A DNA stretch of 56,855 nt from Bacillota bacterium. Its GTDB lineage: Bacteria > Bacillota > Sulfobacillia > Sulfobacillales > JAIMBI01. Below, piece by piece: positions 16,551-25,041 of this stretch. Location: the NCBI GenBank assembly GCA_021846505.1, contig JAJZWV010000016.1:1-56855 (forward strand), given 5' to 3'. Made by a program: the position numbers and the translations under genes. Numbering within the stretch: position 1 is the first letter of the stretch; each line of letters starts with the position of its first letter. The notes below the pieces were generated by a model. It had not been told where the DNA came from. It searched no databases and worked only from the letters and a program-made list of their open reading frames with translations.

Positions 16551-17769
16551 CGGGTAACCAGGCAATTCGCTGCGAACTGGAGCCGACAGCGCGGCGGGAG
16601 CGGCGCGGTACGCCCACAACGGGGGTCGGGCGGTGTGCCAGCGTCTGCTGGATGCCGGGAAGCCTGTTCCGCACGCGGCGGAGATCACCGGCGATGGAGT
16701 GCGGACAAGCCGGGGCGATCCTGGGGCTGCGGCGTCTCGAAGTGCTGTAGCCAAGAGGCTTTGCGCGATTGGGACCGGGCCTTCGCCAACTTCTGGCGTG
16801 GGCGCCAGGCGGGTCGTCCCGTCGGGTTCCCGCGCTTCCGCCGCAAGCACGGGCGGTGAGACGCCTTCCGGCTCACCGGCAGCATCAAGGTCCGCCCGAG
16901 TCGGTCACGCTGCCGCGCGTGGGCGGCGTGCGGACGAAGGAAGCGACGGAGAAGTTCGGTGGCCGGATCCTCTCGGCCACCGTCAGCCGCGAGGCGGATC
17001 GCTGGTGCGTATCCCTGGCGGTGGAGGTCGAGCGCGAGGACCCGCAACCCGTCGAGGGTCCGGTGGTCGGCGTGGATTTGGGCCTCACGTCCTTCGCGGT
17101 GATCTCGGACGGAACCCGGATCGAATCGCCCAAGCCGTTGGCGCAAGCCGAGCGCCGCCTGCGCCACCGGCAGCGCCTGCACAGCCGCAAACAGCGGGGA
17201 TCGCACAACCGGCGCAAGTCGGCGGCGGGATTGGCGCGGCTGCATCGCCGCATTCGCTGTCGGCGCGCGGACTTCCTGCACAAAGCCACCACGGACCTGG
17301 CGAAAGCCCAGTCGGTCATCGTGGTCGAGGACCTTTTCGTGCAGGGCAGGATCCGCAACCACTCGCTAGCGCGCTCCGTCACGGACGCTGGGTGGTCGGA
17401 GTGCCGGCAGATGCTGGCGTACAAGACCCAGTGGTACGGATCCCAGTTGGTCATCGCCCCGCGCTTCTACCCGTCCACCAAGACCTGTTCGGCCTGTGGG
17501 GCCGTGAAGGACGAGATGCCGCTGGGGGAGCGGGTCTTCCAGTGTGCGGTGTGTGGGTTGGCGATCGACCGGGACTGGAACGCGGCGCGGAACCTCGCGC
17601 CGCTTGTCGCCGGGAGTTTCCCGGAGACGCAAAACGCCTGTGGAGGGGATGGCGCTGGCCGGGAGAGCGGCCCGGCGAAACTGGCCCCCGTGAAGCAGGA
17701 AGCATCGAGTCGGCAACCAGCGTCCCAAAGGACGCGTGGAAACAAAAGACTATGTTTGGCCGCGTGTAG
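16547..17769 (+). pseudogene. tnpB: TnpB, RNA-guided nuclease of the IS607 element, frameshifted
   Basis: The RuvC core is in one frame and complete: GVDLGLTSFAV (Asp at 17074), VIVVEDLFV (Glu at 17327), the zinc finger CSACG/CAVCG and DRDWNAARN (17567-17593). Upstream, the N-terminal half is split: AIRCELEPTA in one frame, AARYAHNGGRAVCQRLLDAG in another, EALRDWDRAFANFW in a third, then a TGA at 16858-16860 (HGR-stop-DAFRLTG) and a one-base loss before SVTLPRVGGVRTKE. At least four lesions make it inactive unless they are sequencing errors. The guide (omega) RNA would be expected from its 3' end and the right flank. Confidence 0.8.
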
Positions 17770-17788
17770 CGGCGCGACTCCCCTTTCC

Positions 17789-18652
17789 TCACAGGACGCC
17801 CAGGTCCCGCGCGAGCGCCGGCAGCCGAGTCCGCTGCAGGGCCGCGAAGGCGGCATCCCCCGCGCCGGTGCGCGCCCACCACGTATTGACCACCGTGCTG
17901 AGCACCGCGCGCGCCCACACCACCCGCTGCCACTGCTCTCGGTCCTCGGGGTGCGGCAGTGAGGCCGCCATCGCTTGGACCAGCGGATGGCCGCGCCCGT
18001 GCGTGAGCCACACATTGGCGGCCATCGAGGCCAGGTCCCACAGGGGCGGCATAAGGGCCGCGTCTTCGAAGTCGGTCCAGTGCCAGCCGCTGGGGCCCGG
18101 CAGGAGGTTGGCGGGATGTGCATCCCCATGGCAAGGCCGCAGTTGGCGGTCCTCCACAGCACCGAGCCACTGATCCATCTCCGCCCACCACCCCAGCAGG
18201 GGGCCCAGGCCGGGATCTCGGGCCGACCGCAAGAACCCGGCGGCCCTTCGCGACACGGACCACGCGCCCAGCCGCGGCAGGGGAGCGGGGCATGAGGCCA
18301 TCGCCGCCGCCAGCTGGGAGACGCGGTCGACGAGAGCGGTGGGGTCCAGGGGCTCTCGGGCCGTGGGCGGCACATAATCCCAAGCGCTGACGACCGCGCC
18401 GCCCTGGACATGAACCGGTCCGGCCCCGCCCTTCCAGGGCGGGGTAACCCGCACACCGGTGGCGTCCAAGTGCTGCGCGACCGCCACTTCGCGCTGGGCG
18501 TCCTCCCATCGTGCGGCCACCGGGTCATCCATGAGCGACGCCCGCAGCACCAGGCGGCTTCCGCCGCCGGCCACCAGGGCGATGACGTTGTAGTTGGCGG
18601 CCAGCACGGTCACGGTGGCCTGGCCGATTAGGCGCTCGGCCACCACTTCCAT
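17789..18652 (-). CDS. Aminoglycoside phosphotransferase (APH)-fold kinase
   Basis: The 287-residue protein carries the APH catalytic motif CHGDAHPANLL followed by WTDFEDA (the catalytic Asp/Asn and the DFE/DFG-like metal site), at about residues 172-195. N-terminal beta strands lead to an ALVAGGGSRLVLRAS nucleotide-loop region. APH-fold kinases phosphorylate aminoglycosides, macrolides, choline, homoserine or fructosamines; specificity cannot be assigned. It converges with the IS607 element and its 3' end almost touches the tnpB remnant. The SD before ATG 18652 is weak. It stands alone. Confidence 0.8.
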   Translation of the reverse strand: MEVVAERLIGQATVTVLAANYNVIALVAGGGSRLVLRASLMDDPVAARWEDAQREVAVAQHLDATGVRVTPPWKGGAGPVHVQGGAVVSAWDYVPPTAREPLDPTALVDRVSQLAAAMASCPAPLPRLGAWSVSRRAAGFLRSARDPGLGPLLGWWAEMDQWLGAVEDRQLRPCHGDAHPANLLPGPSGWHWTDFEDAALMPPLWDLASMAANVWLTHGRGHPLVQAMAASLPHPEDREQWQRVVWARAVLSTVVNTWWARTGAGDAAFAALQRTRLPALARDLGVL

Positions 18653-18803
18653 CTGCGTGACGGTCTCAGGGCAATCCAGGGAAAGCGCACCTTCTTCCTT
18701 GTGACTGCGGACCTGCCCTTCGAACCCGGCGGCCCGAGCGGCTTTGACGGCCGCGAAGTCAAGGGCCGGGCGCTATTCTCACCGGCCTCAGGTGGCGACC
18801 GGA

Positions 18804-19066
18804 TCAGGCTTTAAGGGCCGCCACGCTGTCGGATACGAACCCGGGAATCTCCTCGAACGAAGCTTGCCGTGGTGAAACTCCCACCGGGAGCCAGCATCCT
18901 GGCCGCCCGCCCTCACGGACGATTCCACCCAACCCACCACGGCCAGAGCCTCGCCGTCCTGAAACCACCCTGCTGGCGCCATGTGCGACACCGCCGGGGC
19001 CCTGCCGAGCATCCCCAGCCACTGCATAACGTCGCCGGGATCATGAAACGCGCCACCCTTGCGCAC
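18804..19066 (-). pseudogene. Short frameshifted gene of unknown function
   Basis: One frame gives HDPGDVMQWLGMLGRAPAVS and WFQDGEALAVVGWVE; the adjacent frame continues IVREGGRPGCWLPVGVSPRQ and EEIPGFVSDSVAALKA. Joined by a single frameshift near 18925 they read as one protein of about 87 residues. No family recognised; it may be a nonfunctional remnant. The rest of 18653-19080 shows nothing. Confidence 0.3.
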
Positions 19067-19082
19067 CGCTTTTTGATGAGGC

Positions 19083-19112
19083 TGAACGCCTCGCCCCTCG
19101 GAATGCTATAAT
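19083..19112 (+). promoter_or_regulatory. Promoter of the isomerase gene
   Basis: TGAACG (19083-19088) and TATAAT (19107-19112) are 18 bases apart; TG-C before the TATAAT gives an extended -10. The start codon follows 35 bases downstream. Confidence 0.6.
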
Positions 19113-19146
19113 AAGTGTCAGTCCTTTGTCGAGCGGGGGTTAGACC

Positions 19147-20073
19147 ATGCAGCTTTCCCTGTACTCATCTGTGGCCCGCACGCACCCATTTGGTCTCTAT
19201 CAAGTTATCCAATGGGCCTCTCAATTTGGCTACACCCAGATTGACATCCGCGGATCGTCGCTGTACTCGCTTTCCGTGACGGACAACTCCCGCAGAACCC
19301 TGGGATACGATATGGTCAATCCAAGCCGGATGCCGGCCCATGCCCGGCGGGATCTCGGTTCAGCGCTGCGCGATCTCAGCTTAAGCATCAGCTCGATTTC
19401 GAGTTACGTGCCCCTGACAGTGTCCGAGCCATCGCTGCAGGAACAGGCCATCGCCATGTTATGCTCTTATGTGGACTTGGCAGTTGACCTAGAATGTCCG
19501 GCCATTAGAACATATGGAAATGATGTTAATTCCCCTTTGGAGTATGAGCGTGCATTTGCCAATCACGTGGTATTGCTGCGCGAAATTGCCGCCTACGCCG
19601 CAACCCGGGGAGTGGCCATTCTGATTGAGACCAACGAAAACACCGTCACGCCCAACCTGGATGCAGCGTTCCGCGTCCATGACCACGTGGGCGCGCCAAA
19701 CCTGAAGGTGGTGCTGGATGCGGTCAACGTGTATTTCGCCGGTACACCGCTGGCCGATCTCGACGCCGAGTTTGCCAAAATTGATGCGCGAGTCGCGATG
19801 CTGCACGTCAAAAATGTCAGGATGGCGGCTAACGATGCCGTGACGTATCGTGGCAGTACGGGTCAGGACTTCGTTTGGACGGACCTCGCCTCAGGTGATG
19901 TCGACTGGCGGCACTATCTGGCCCATGCGCGAGAGCGCGGCTTCGACGGCCCGATCGTGTACGAATACGCGAATCCTTTTAAGGGGATGAGCGAGCAGTT
20001 CTGGGACCGTGTTCCCCCTCCGGATGAATCGGCACAGTCGGCGGCCCATTTTCTCCAGCAAATCATCGCATAG
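19147..20073 (+). CDS. Sugar phosphate isomerase/epimerase (xylose isomerase-like TIM barrel)
   Basis: The 308-residue protein belongs to the AP-endonuclease-2/xylose-isomerase-like barrel family that includes IolE, IolI, OtnI-related and tagatose epimerases. Signatures are YTQIDIRGSS (second strand), AIRTYGND, GVAILIETNENTV with the metal Glu, LKVVLDAVNVYF with the metal Asp, VAMLHVKN (His-x-Lys) and GPIVYEYANP with a final Glu. These fit the E-D-H-E metal site. It converges with the kinase gene three bases away and faces the sugar-acid locus, so it probably isomerises an intermediate there. The gene is visibly richer in A+T than its left-hand neighbours. SD GGGGG precedes ATG. Confidence 0.8.
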   Translation: MQLSLYSSVARTHPFGLYQVIQWASQFGYTQIDIRGSSLYSLSVTDNSRRTLGYDMVNPSRMPAHARRDLGSALRDLSLSISSISSYVPLTVSEPSLQEQAIAMLCSYVDLAVDLECPAIRTYGNDVNSPLEYERAFANHVVLLREIAAYAATRGVAILIETNENTVTPNLDAAFRVHDHVGAPNLKVVLDAVNVYFAGTPLADLDAEFAKIDARVAMLHVKNVRMAANDAVTYRGSTGQDFVWTDLASGDVDWRHYLAHARERGFDGPIVYEYANPFKGMSEQFWDRVPPPDESAQSAAHFLQQIIA

Positions 20074-20076
20074 GGG

Positions 20077-21465
20077 TTAGTCATGGCCGATGCGGTGAAG
20101 CAGGTTCCCGAGTGCTCGCTCATCCCCAATGTTGCCCGGAAAAACGATCAAGGGCATGCCCGCCCACCGAGAATCCGGCTGGCCCACCCACACCGAGACG
20201 CCTGAGGCGATTTGCCCCAGAACACGTGCCCGCCGGATGGAGAGGCCCCGCGTGGCAATCTCCCGAGCCGTGATGCCACCCTTGGCGATGACCATGCGCG
20301 GCGGCACCTCGACCGACTGCACGATTTCAACGAGCGCATCGGCCACCTCCTGGCCAATGCGCAGCGTCTCCGTCCGCTGTTGGCCGCGAATGGGCGTGCG
20401 GCTGGTGGACACGACGACATGCGTTCCGCGCCCAAGGCCCTCGTTCACCGCTCGGACCGCTTCGGCCACAGCCGACGGCCGGTGCCCGCTCATCAGGCCC
20501 GGGACATCCACCTCTACGTGCTTGAGCGCCACGGCGTCAAGCGCATGCGCCAGCTGCCGCGTCGTGCTCTCCACGTGGGAGCCGACCACGACGAGAGCGC
20601 CGTGCGCCCGAATGTCATCCGGCGCGGGCAGGTGTTCGATCCAACCTGACGCAGCAGGCTGACCGCTGTAAGACTTCACGAAGGATGAGGCGGTCCGGAA
20701 AAGGAGCCGCTGCCCGTGTGCCTGGCGCTCCAACACCGCCAAGCTGAGAACATCCAGGTCCTCGTAGCTGACAGCATCCACGATGACGGGTACATTGCCC
20801 TGCGCCGTGGCCAGGCGCTCCGCCACGGCCCTCGGGCCGCTGCGCGTCACCTCGAGGGGAATCAGCAAGCAGTCGCTCGCCGCCAGGCGGCCAGCCGACT
20901 TCTCCTCGACCCACTGGCGAAGGTTCGATGATCGATAGCCAAACATGTGGTCCTTGGCGAATTCCGTCGCGCTCACGGGGACAAGCTGTGCACCGCGACG
21001 CAAATAGTGCCGCCCGTGATAGGTGATGCGGCCCTCCTCAACGTAAGCCGGCACCAGCAGGTGCGCATCATACGGCGCCAGGGCCGCCGCGGCCAATACG
21101 TCCACTTCGAGGGGATAGTGGCCCCGCAGGGTAGAATCGGCACGCAGAACCACGTCGAAGGAGGTGGCTGTCTTCTCGGCCACCTGCTGAAGAGACGCGA
21201 CAGCGTCCTTTATAATGGCTCGGGCTTCCTCTGGCGAATGCGCTCGCGTGTTGGTCAAAACGTAGAAGAAATCGCTCGGGTCACGAAACGCCTGCTGCAG
21301 ATTGTCGGGGCGCCAGTCGGTCAGCACGGAAACCTCGGAGAGTGTCTGGGCCCCGGTGGGGTCATCATCCAGCACGATGAGCTTCGTGCGTCGAGCCGCA
21401 CGGCGCTGGCGAATTTCCCGGCGCATATCGGCAAGTCCGACCCACGGCGGCGGAACCCGGCCCAT
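20077..21465 (-). CDS. Four-carbon acid sugar kinase (OtnK/DtnK, DUF1537 family)
   Basis: The 462-residue protein begins its conserved part with LIVLDDDPTGAQT, the diagnostic motif of the four-carbon acid sugar kinase N-domain, followed by VLTNTRAHSPEEA and RADSTLRGHYPLE. The C-domain shows VVVGSHVES, VVVSTSRTP, AKGGITAREIA and VFPGNIGD, which bind nucleotide. The family phosphorylates D-threonate, D-erythronate, L-threonate or 3-oxo-tetronate. With PdxA2 in the same operon, D-threonate or D-erythronate to the 4-phosphate is most likely. ATG 21465 is a choice; ATG 21489 overlaps the upstream stop and is possible. It is the last gene of the six-gene leftward operon. Confidence 0.88.
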   Translation of the reverse strand: MGRVPPPWVGLADMRREIRQRRAARRTKLIVLDDDPTGAQTLSEVSVLTDWRPDNLQQAFRDPSDFFYVLTNTRAHSPEEARAIIKDAVASLQQVAEKTATSFDVVLRADSTLRGHYPLEVDVLAAAALAPYDAHLLVPAYVEEGRITYHGRHYLRRGAQLVPVSATEFAKDHMFGYRSSNLRQWVEEKSAGRLAASDCLLIPLEVTRSGPRAVAERLATAQGNVPVIVDAVSYEDLDVLSLAVLERQAHGQRLLFRTASSFVKSYSGQPAASGWIEHLPAPDDIRAHGALVVVGSHVESTTRQLAHALDAVALKHVEVDVPGLMSGHRPSAVAEAVRAVNEGLGRGTHVVVSTSRTPIRGQQRTETLRIGQEVADALVEIVQSVEVPPRMVIAKGGITAREIATRGLSIRRARVLGQIASGVSVWVGQPDSRWAGMPLIVFPGNIGDERALGNLLHRIGHD

Positions 21466-21481
21466 CCTAGCGCTTGGCCCC

Positions 21482-22438
21482 CTACTCATCGGTGGACGCG
21501 TCGCGATCTTGCACCCACCGGCGGATGAGGTCCCGCTCGCGCGCGCCATCCATCCGACGCATCTCTTCATCGGGCCACGGGTAGAATCCGCGCCCAGCCT
21601 TCTCGCCGACGGCGCCCTGGCTCACCAGCGCCCGGAGCTCCCCGCCCGGCTCGCGTCCAGCACTGAGAGTCGGAAAGAGATATGCTGAAATAGCCTCAAA
21701 CACATCGAGCCCTCCCATATCCGCCGTTCGAAAGGGTCCCGTGACACCCAGGCGCCGTCCCAGCGTTAGCTCTGCCGCCAGGTCGATGTCCGCCGCCGAA
21801 GCCACCCCCTGCTCCAGCAGGTACTGCGCTTCGCGAAACAGCGCGTACTGGAGCCGGTTTCCAATGTAGCCAGGCACCTCTTTATGGACCACGATGGCGC
21901 GCTTGCCCATTTGGCCGACGGTGTCAATTACCCGGCGGATCGCATTCGGATGGGTGCAGCGGCCCGGAACCACCTCCACCAGGGGCATCAGATGCGCCGG
22001 GTTCCAGAAGTGCGCGACCAACGCTCGGTCCGGGCTGGCGATCCGCTCAAATATTGCGGTGGGGCTGAGTCCCGACGAGTTGCTGGCAATGACGGCGTCG
22101 CGGCCGCACTGCGACTCGACGTCACAGAAGAATGCCTGCTTGTGGGCGAGGTCTTCCGGGATCGCCTCGACGATCAGCACGGCACCGTCCACACCAGCGG
22201 ATAGCGACTCCACGAATTTAATGCGATTCAAGACGCCCTCCTCGCCTGCCGGGAGGGCCCCTTCCGCCGAAAGGGTGCGGAGCTTCTCGAGGATGCGACG
22301 GCGTGCCTGGGCCAAATCCTCGGGGGAAATGCCCCAGAGGCGGACGGGCCGGCCTGCTAGCGCTGCCGCCAGCGCAATCGAGTGGCCCATGGTTCCGGCA
22401 CCGAGCACCGCCACCGGCTGATAGGGCCCGCTGTCCAT
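21482..22438 (-). CDS. 3-hydroxyacyl-CoA dehydrogenase-family oxidoreductase (gulonate/carnitine dehydrogenase-like)
   Basis: The 318-residue NAD-dependent enzyme starts with the Rossmann motif VAVLGAGTMGHSIALA and continues VEAIPEDLAHKQ, SNSSGLSPT, ALVAHFWNPAHLMPLVEVVPG with the catalytic His-Asn pair, and VPGYIGNRLQYALFREA. The HFWNPAHL form, instead of the HFFNP of fatty acid enzymes, is typical of relatives acting on small hydroxy acids: L-gulonate 3-dehydrogenase, L-carnitine dehydrogenase. In this operon a sugar acid is the likely substrate. ATG 22438 overlaps the previous stop (TGATG) and has GGGAGGCG 6 bases upstream. Substrate unproven. Confidence 0.8.
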   Translation of the reverse strand: MDSGPYQPVAVLGAGTMGHSIALAAALAGRPVRLWGISPEDLAQARRRILEKLRTLSAEGALPAGEEGVLNRIKFVESLSAGVDGAVLIVEAIPEDLAHKQAFFCDVESQCGRDAVIASNSSGLSPTAIFERIASPDRALVAHFWNPAHLMPLVEVVPGRCTHPNAIRRVIDTVGQMGKRAIVVHKEVPGYIGNRLQYALFREAQYLLEQGVASAADIDLAAELTLGRRLGVTGPFRTADMGGLDVFEAISAYLFPTLSAGREPGGELRALVSQGAVGEKAGRGFYPWPDEEMRRMDGARERDLIRRWVQDRDASTDE

Positions 22439-23151
22439 CAGACACGCCTCCCGCTCGCCGGTGTGGCCCTGGCCAGTAGGTCGACCTCGGCCAGGATCGT
22501 GCATGGGCTGCTGTCCACGTCCTCAATCAGCAGTGGCACGACGTAGACGCGATCAATGCGGCCACGGCATCTGGTCAGGTCGACGTCCTCCAAGATGAAG
22601 AACGGCTGAGCTCCCGGCCGATGGGTGCCCAGCACCTTCTGATGAAATGCGAGGCCCGCCTCCAAGTGCTGGGCAGCCGATGCGGACGGTGTGTCCAGCC
22701 CCACGGCGCGGAGGGTAGGGAAGCGGAGGAAAAACTCCCCCGCGGATTCGTCAAACCCAGGATTGTGCCACCCATATCGGTGTGGGTCCGCCCTTCGCAC
22801 CACGCCGAAGCCCGTTCGCAGCAGCAAAAGGTCGGCCCCATCCAGCTGTTCGGCTAAGGGCTCAAGGCGGTCCGCTGTGATGAGGCCATCCTCCCCAGTG
22901 AGAAGCTCCGCCAGCACGACCGCTTCAAAGACCATCTGGGCCGCCGTCAGTTGCGAAACTGCCATGCCGTTGGGATTGAAGTGCCGCGGGCAATCCATGT
23001 GGGTGCCGCTGTGCGTGATGGCAGCAACCCACGATTGGTCGAATGGGTCGCCCTGATCCATTGCACGCTGGCGGCGCACTTGTACCGGCGGGTTGTCTCG
23101 GTATGCGGGCGTGCGCGGTCCCAGTGGATACGACAGCAAGTATCGCGTCAC
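22438..23151 (-). CDS. Cyclase-family hydrolase (kynurenine formamidase-like)
   Basis: The 237-residue protein has the family metal motif HSGTHMDCPRHF (H-x-G-T-H-x-D-x-x-x-H) at about residues 47-58 and opens with YLLSYPLGPRTPAY, as kynurenine formamidases and isatin hydrolases do. VGLDTPSAS and IDRVYVVPLLIEDVDSSPC are further family segments. Such Mn/Zn enzymes hydrolyse cyclic or formylated amides and lactone-like rings, so a role as a sugar-acid lactonase is possible in this operon, but that is inference. GTG 23151 matches family starts; ATG 23178, which overlaps the pdxA2 stop, is the alternative. Confidence 0.8.
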   Translation of the reverse strand: MTRYLLSYPLGPRTPAYRDNPPVQVRRQRAMDQGDPFDQSWVAAITHSGTHMDCPRHFNPNGMAVSQLTAAQMVFEAVVLAELLTGEDGLITADRLEPLAEQLDGADLLLLRTGFGVVRRADPHRYGWHNPGFDESAGEFFLRFPTLRAVGLDTPSASAAQHLEAGLAFHQKVLGTHRPGAQPFFILEDVDLTRCRGRIDRVYVVPLLIEDVDSSPCTILAEVDLLARATPASGRRV

Positions 23152-23174
23152 GCACTCCTCTCCCCCTTCGGCGC

Positions 23175-24191
23175 TCATCTGGCTGAGTGTTGGCGTACGC
23201 CCCACAGAGCCGCCGCGCGCAGGGCCGCGACTTGCCCGTGCGCGTTGGCCTCGCCACGCCCCGCAATATCAAAGGCTGTCCCATGATCCACCGACGTGCG
23301 AAGCACCGGAAGCCCGAGGGTGACGCTCACGGTGCCGTAGAAATCCAATGTCTTTGCCGCAATGTGCCCCTGATCATGATAGAGGGACAGCACGCCGGCA
23401 TAGCGACCCATCCGAGTCTGATAGAAGACGGCGTCGGCAGGAATGGGCCCCTCGACGCGGAAGCCCGCGTCCTTTGCCTGCCGGATGGCGGGCGCCAGAA
23501 CCGCCCGCTCTTCCGTGCCCAGCAGGCCGTTCTCGCCTCCGTGCGGGTTCAAGGCGGCCACAGCGAGCGTCGGGCGCTGCACTCCCAGCTCCTCAAGGAA
23601 GCCAAGGCAGCGGGTGATGCCGGAGTGCACACGGTCCGCGGTCAGGAGGCCAGGGACCGCGCTCAGCGGGTGGTGCCGCGTGAGAAAAAAGATCCGCAGC
23701 GGCCCCACCTCAAACATGGTATATACGCCCTCCGCGCCAAACAGCTCGGTCAGCATCTCGGTGTGGCCGGGATAGTGGTAACCCGCCAAGCGCAGCGCCT
23801 CTTTGTTAAGCGGGGCCGTGCTCATCACATCCACGGCTCCCACCTTGGCCGCGTCGACCACGCCCAATATGGCGCGTCCTGCCTCGTCTCCGCCCCGGGC
23901 ACTCACTGCACCGAAGGGCACCGGCTCCGCATCGCGGGAGGTGGCCACCAGGAACAGAGCCTCTTGACCATCCTCCACGCTCCGGGGGTCGTCGACGACC
24001 GCCACTTGGCGAGTGGCGCCCAGCAGGGTGAGTGCCGACTGCAGCACATGGGGATTGCCAAACAAGACGGGAGTCCACTGGCGCTCAGCTTCCAACTCCA
24101 GCAGAGCTTTGACGACAATTTCGGGTCCAATGCCCGCCGGATCCCCGAGTGTGATGCCAATGCGCGGGAGTCTCTCCGAAACATTCGCCAT
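23175..24191 (-). CDS. pdxA2: PdxA2-type 4-phospho-threonate/erythronate dehydrogenase
   Basis: The 338-residue protein is of the PdxA family: ITLGDPAGIGPEI at the start, DVMSTAPLNKEALRLAGY, YPGHTEMLTELF (metal His), AALNPHGGENGLLG, YHDQGHIAAK and TSVDHGTAFDIAG. PdxA makes vitamin B6, but the copy here sits beside a DUF1537 kinase, the known arrangement of PdxA2, which oxidises and decarboxylates D-threonate 4-phosphate or D-erythronate 4-phosphate to dihydroxyacetone phosphate. ATG 24191 follows AAAGGGG at a suitable distance. No other B6 gene is near. The start of the next gene lies at its stop, so the two are coupled or closely spaced. Confidence 0.85.
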   Translation of the reverse strand: MANVSERLPRIGITLGDPAGIGPEIVVKALLELEAERQWTPVLFGNPHVLQSALTLLGATRQVAVVDDPRSVEDGQEALFLVATSRDAEPVPFGAVSARGGDEAGRAILGVVDAAKVGAVDVMSTAPLNKEALRLAGYHYPGHTEMLTELFGAEGVYTMFEVGPLRIFFLTRHHPLSAVPGLLTADRVHSGITRCLGFLEELGVQRPTLAVAALNPHGGENGLLGTEERAVLAPAIRQAKDAGFRVEGPIPADAVFYQTRMGRYAGVLSLYHDQGHIAAKTLDFYGTVSVTLGLPVLRTSVDHGTAFDIAGRGEANAHGQVAALRAAALWGVRQHSAR

Positions 24192-24230
24192 TCCCAACAC
24201 CCCTTTAGGACTTCTTGAGCAGCGCCTAGG

Positions 24231-25025
24231 CTATCCGGCATCTGGTGGCCCACCGCCCTGTGGGCCCGTGGGCGCCAAGCAAAACGCCAGGCCGGATGCT
24301 TCAAGCCGCTGCTGCTGCCGCGCGGTGATGCGGTCGTCAATTAAAAGCGTGGCATCGTCCGGCAGCGGCGTCACAAATCCGTACCGGGGTTCTTCCAGCT
24401 TCGTGTGATCCGCCACCACGTAAACGTGGCGCGCGGCCTTCATCATCGCCCCCTTGAGATACGCCTGTGCAAGGGTAGGCGAGACCAGCGAACGACTCTC
24501 CAGATTCACGCCATATGCACCCATGAATGCCCGATCCGGGCGAATGTGCCGCAGGTTGTCTTCCGTCAGCGACCCCATGACGGCCTGGTTCATCGGCCGC
24601 AGCACGCCGCCGAGCATGATGACCTCAAAGGAGTCAAACGGGAGGAGCGCCACCAAGATGTTCACGGCGTTGGTCACCACCGTAATCTGGTGAAACCGGG
24701 TCAGCTCCCGAGTGATAGCGCCGGTCGTCGTCCCTGCATCCAGCAGCACCACCTCGGCATCCTGGATGTGGGAAACCGCCAGCCGTCCTATCGCCATCTT
24801 CTCGGCCACATGCGTTCGGGACTTCTCTGGCACACTTGGCTCGCCTGGTATCTCAATCGCGCCCCCGTGCACGCGGAGCACGAGGCGCTGCTCCTCAAGA
24901 ACCTGGAGGTCGCGCCGGATGGTGGCGGCGGACGCGCCGGTGAGGCGTTGCAGGTCAGCCAATCCAACCTGCTTGTGCGCCTCCACCGCCTCAAGAATTT
25001 GCCGCTGTCTCGCTTCGGCCGACAT
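24231..25025 (-). CDS. DeoR-family transcriptional regulator
   Basis: The 264-residue protein has the DeoR N-terminal helix-turn-helix (RQRQILEAVEAHKQVGLADL, then LTGASAATIRRDLQVLEEQ, then VHGGA) and the sugar-phosphate-sensing DeoRC domain with LDAGTTTGAITREL, TVVTNAVNILVAL, VIMLGGVLR and VADHTKLEEPRYGFV. It most likely represses this locus and is released by a phosphorylated intermediate. The ATG at 25025 follows GGGGGCGG; it lies 16 bases after the glycosidase-like gene. Dyads in the divergent region 26014-26232 are its candidate operators. Confidence 0.88.
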   Translation of the reverse strand: MSAEARQRQILEAVEAHKQVGLADLQRLTGASAATIRRDLQVLEEQRLVLRVHGGAIEIPGEPSVPEKSRTHVAEKMAIGRLAVSHIQDAEVVLLDAGTTTGAITRELTRFHQITVVTNAVNILVALLPFDSFEVIMLGGVLRPMNQAVMGSLTEDNLRHIRPDRAFMGAYGVNLESRSLVSPTLAQAYLKGAMMKAARHVYVVADHTKLEEPRYGFVTPLPDDATLLIDDRITARQQQRLEASGLAFCLAPTGPQGGGPPDAG

Positions 25026-25041
25026 GAGCCGCCCCCGCTTC

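Larger units (their letters stand above)
15930..17780 (+). mobile_element. IS607-family element (tnpA intact, tnpB broken)
   Basis: A serine-recombinase gene directly followed (4-base ATGA-type overlap) by a tnpB remnant is the IS607 layout. Boundaries are approximate because IS607 elements lack inverted repeats and target duplications. The recombinase looks complete, so the element may still move, or be moved by relatives. Confidence 0.75.

Noticed and set aside
23175-24191. Vitamin B6 biosynthetic PdxA
   Set aside because: Pairing with a DUF1537 kinase and sugar-acid genes fits PdxA2; no other B6 gene is present.
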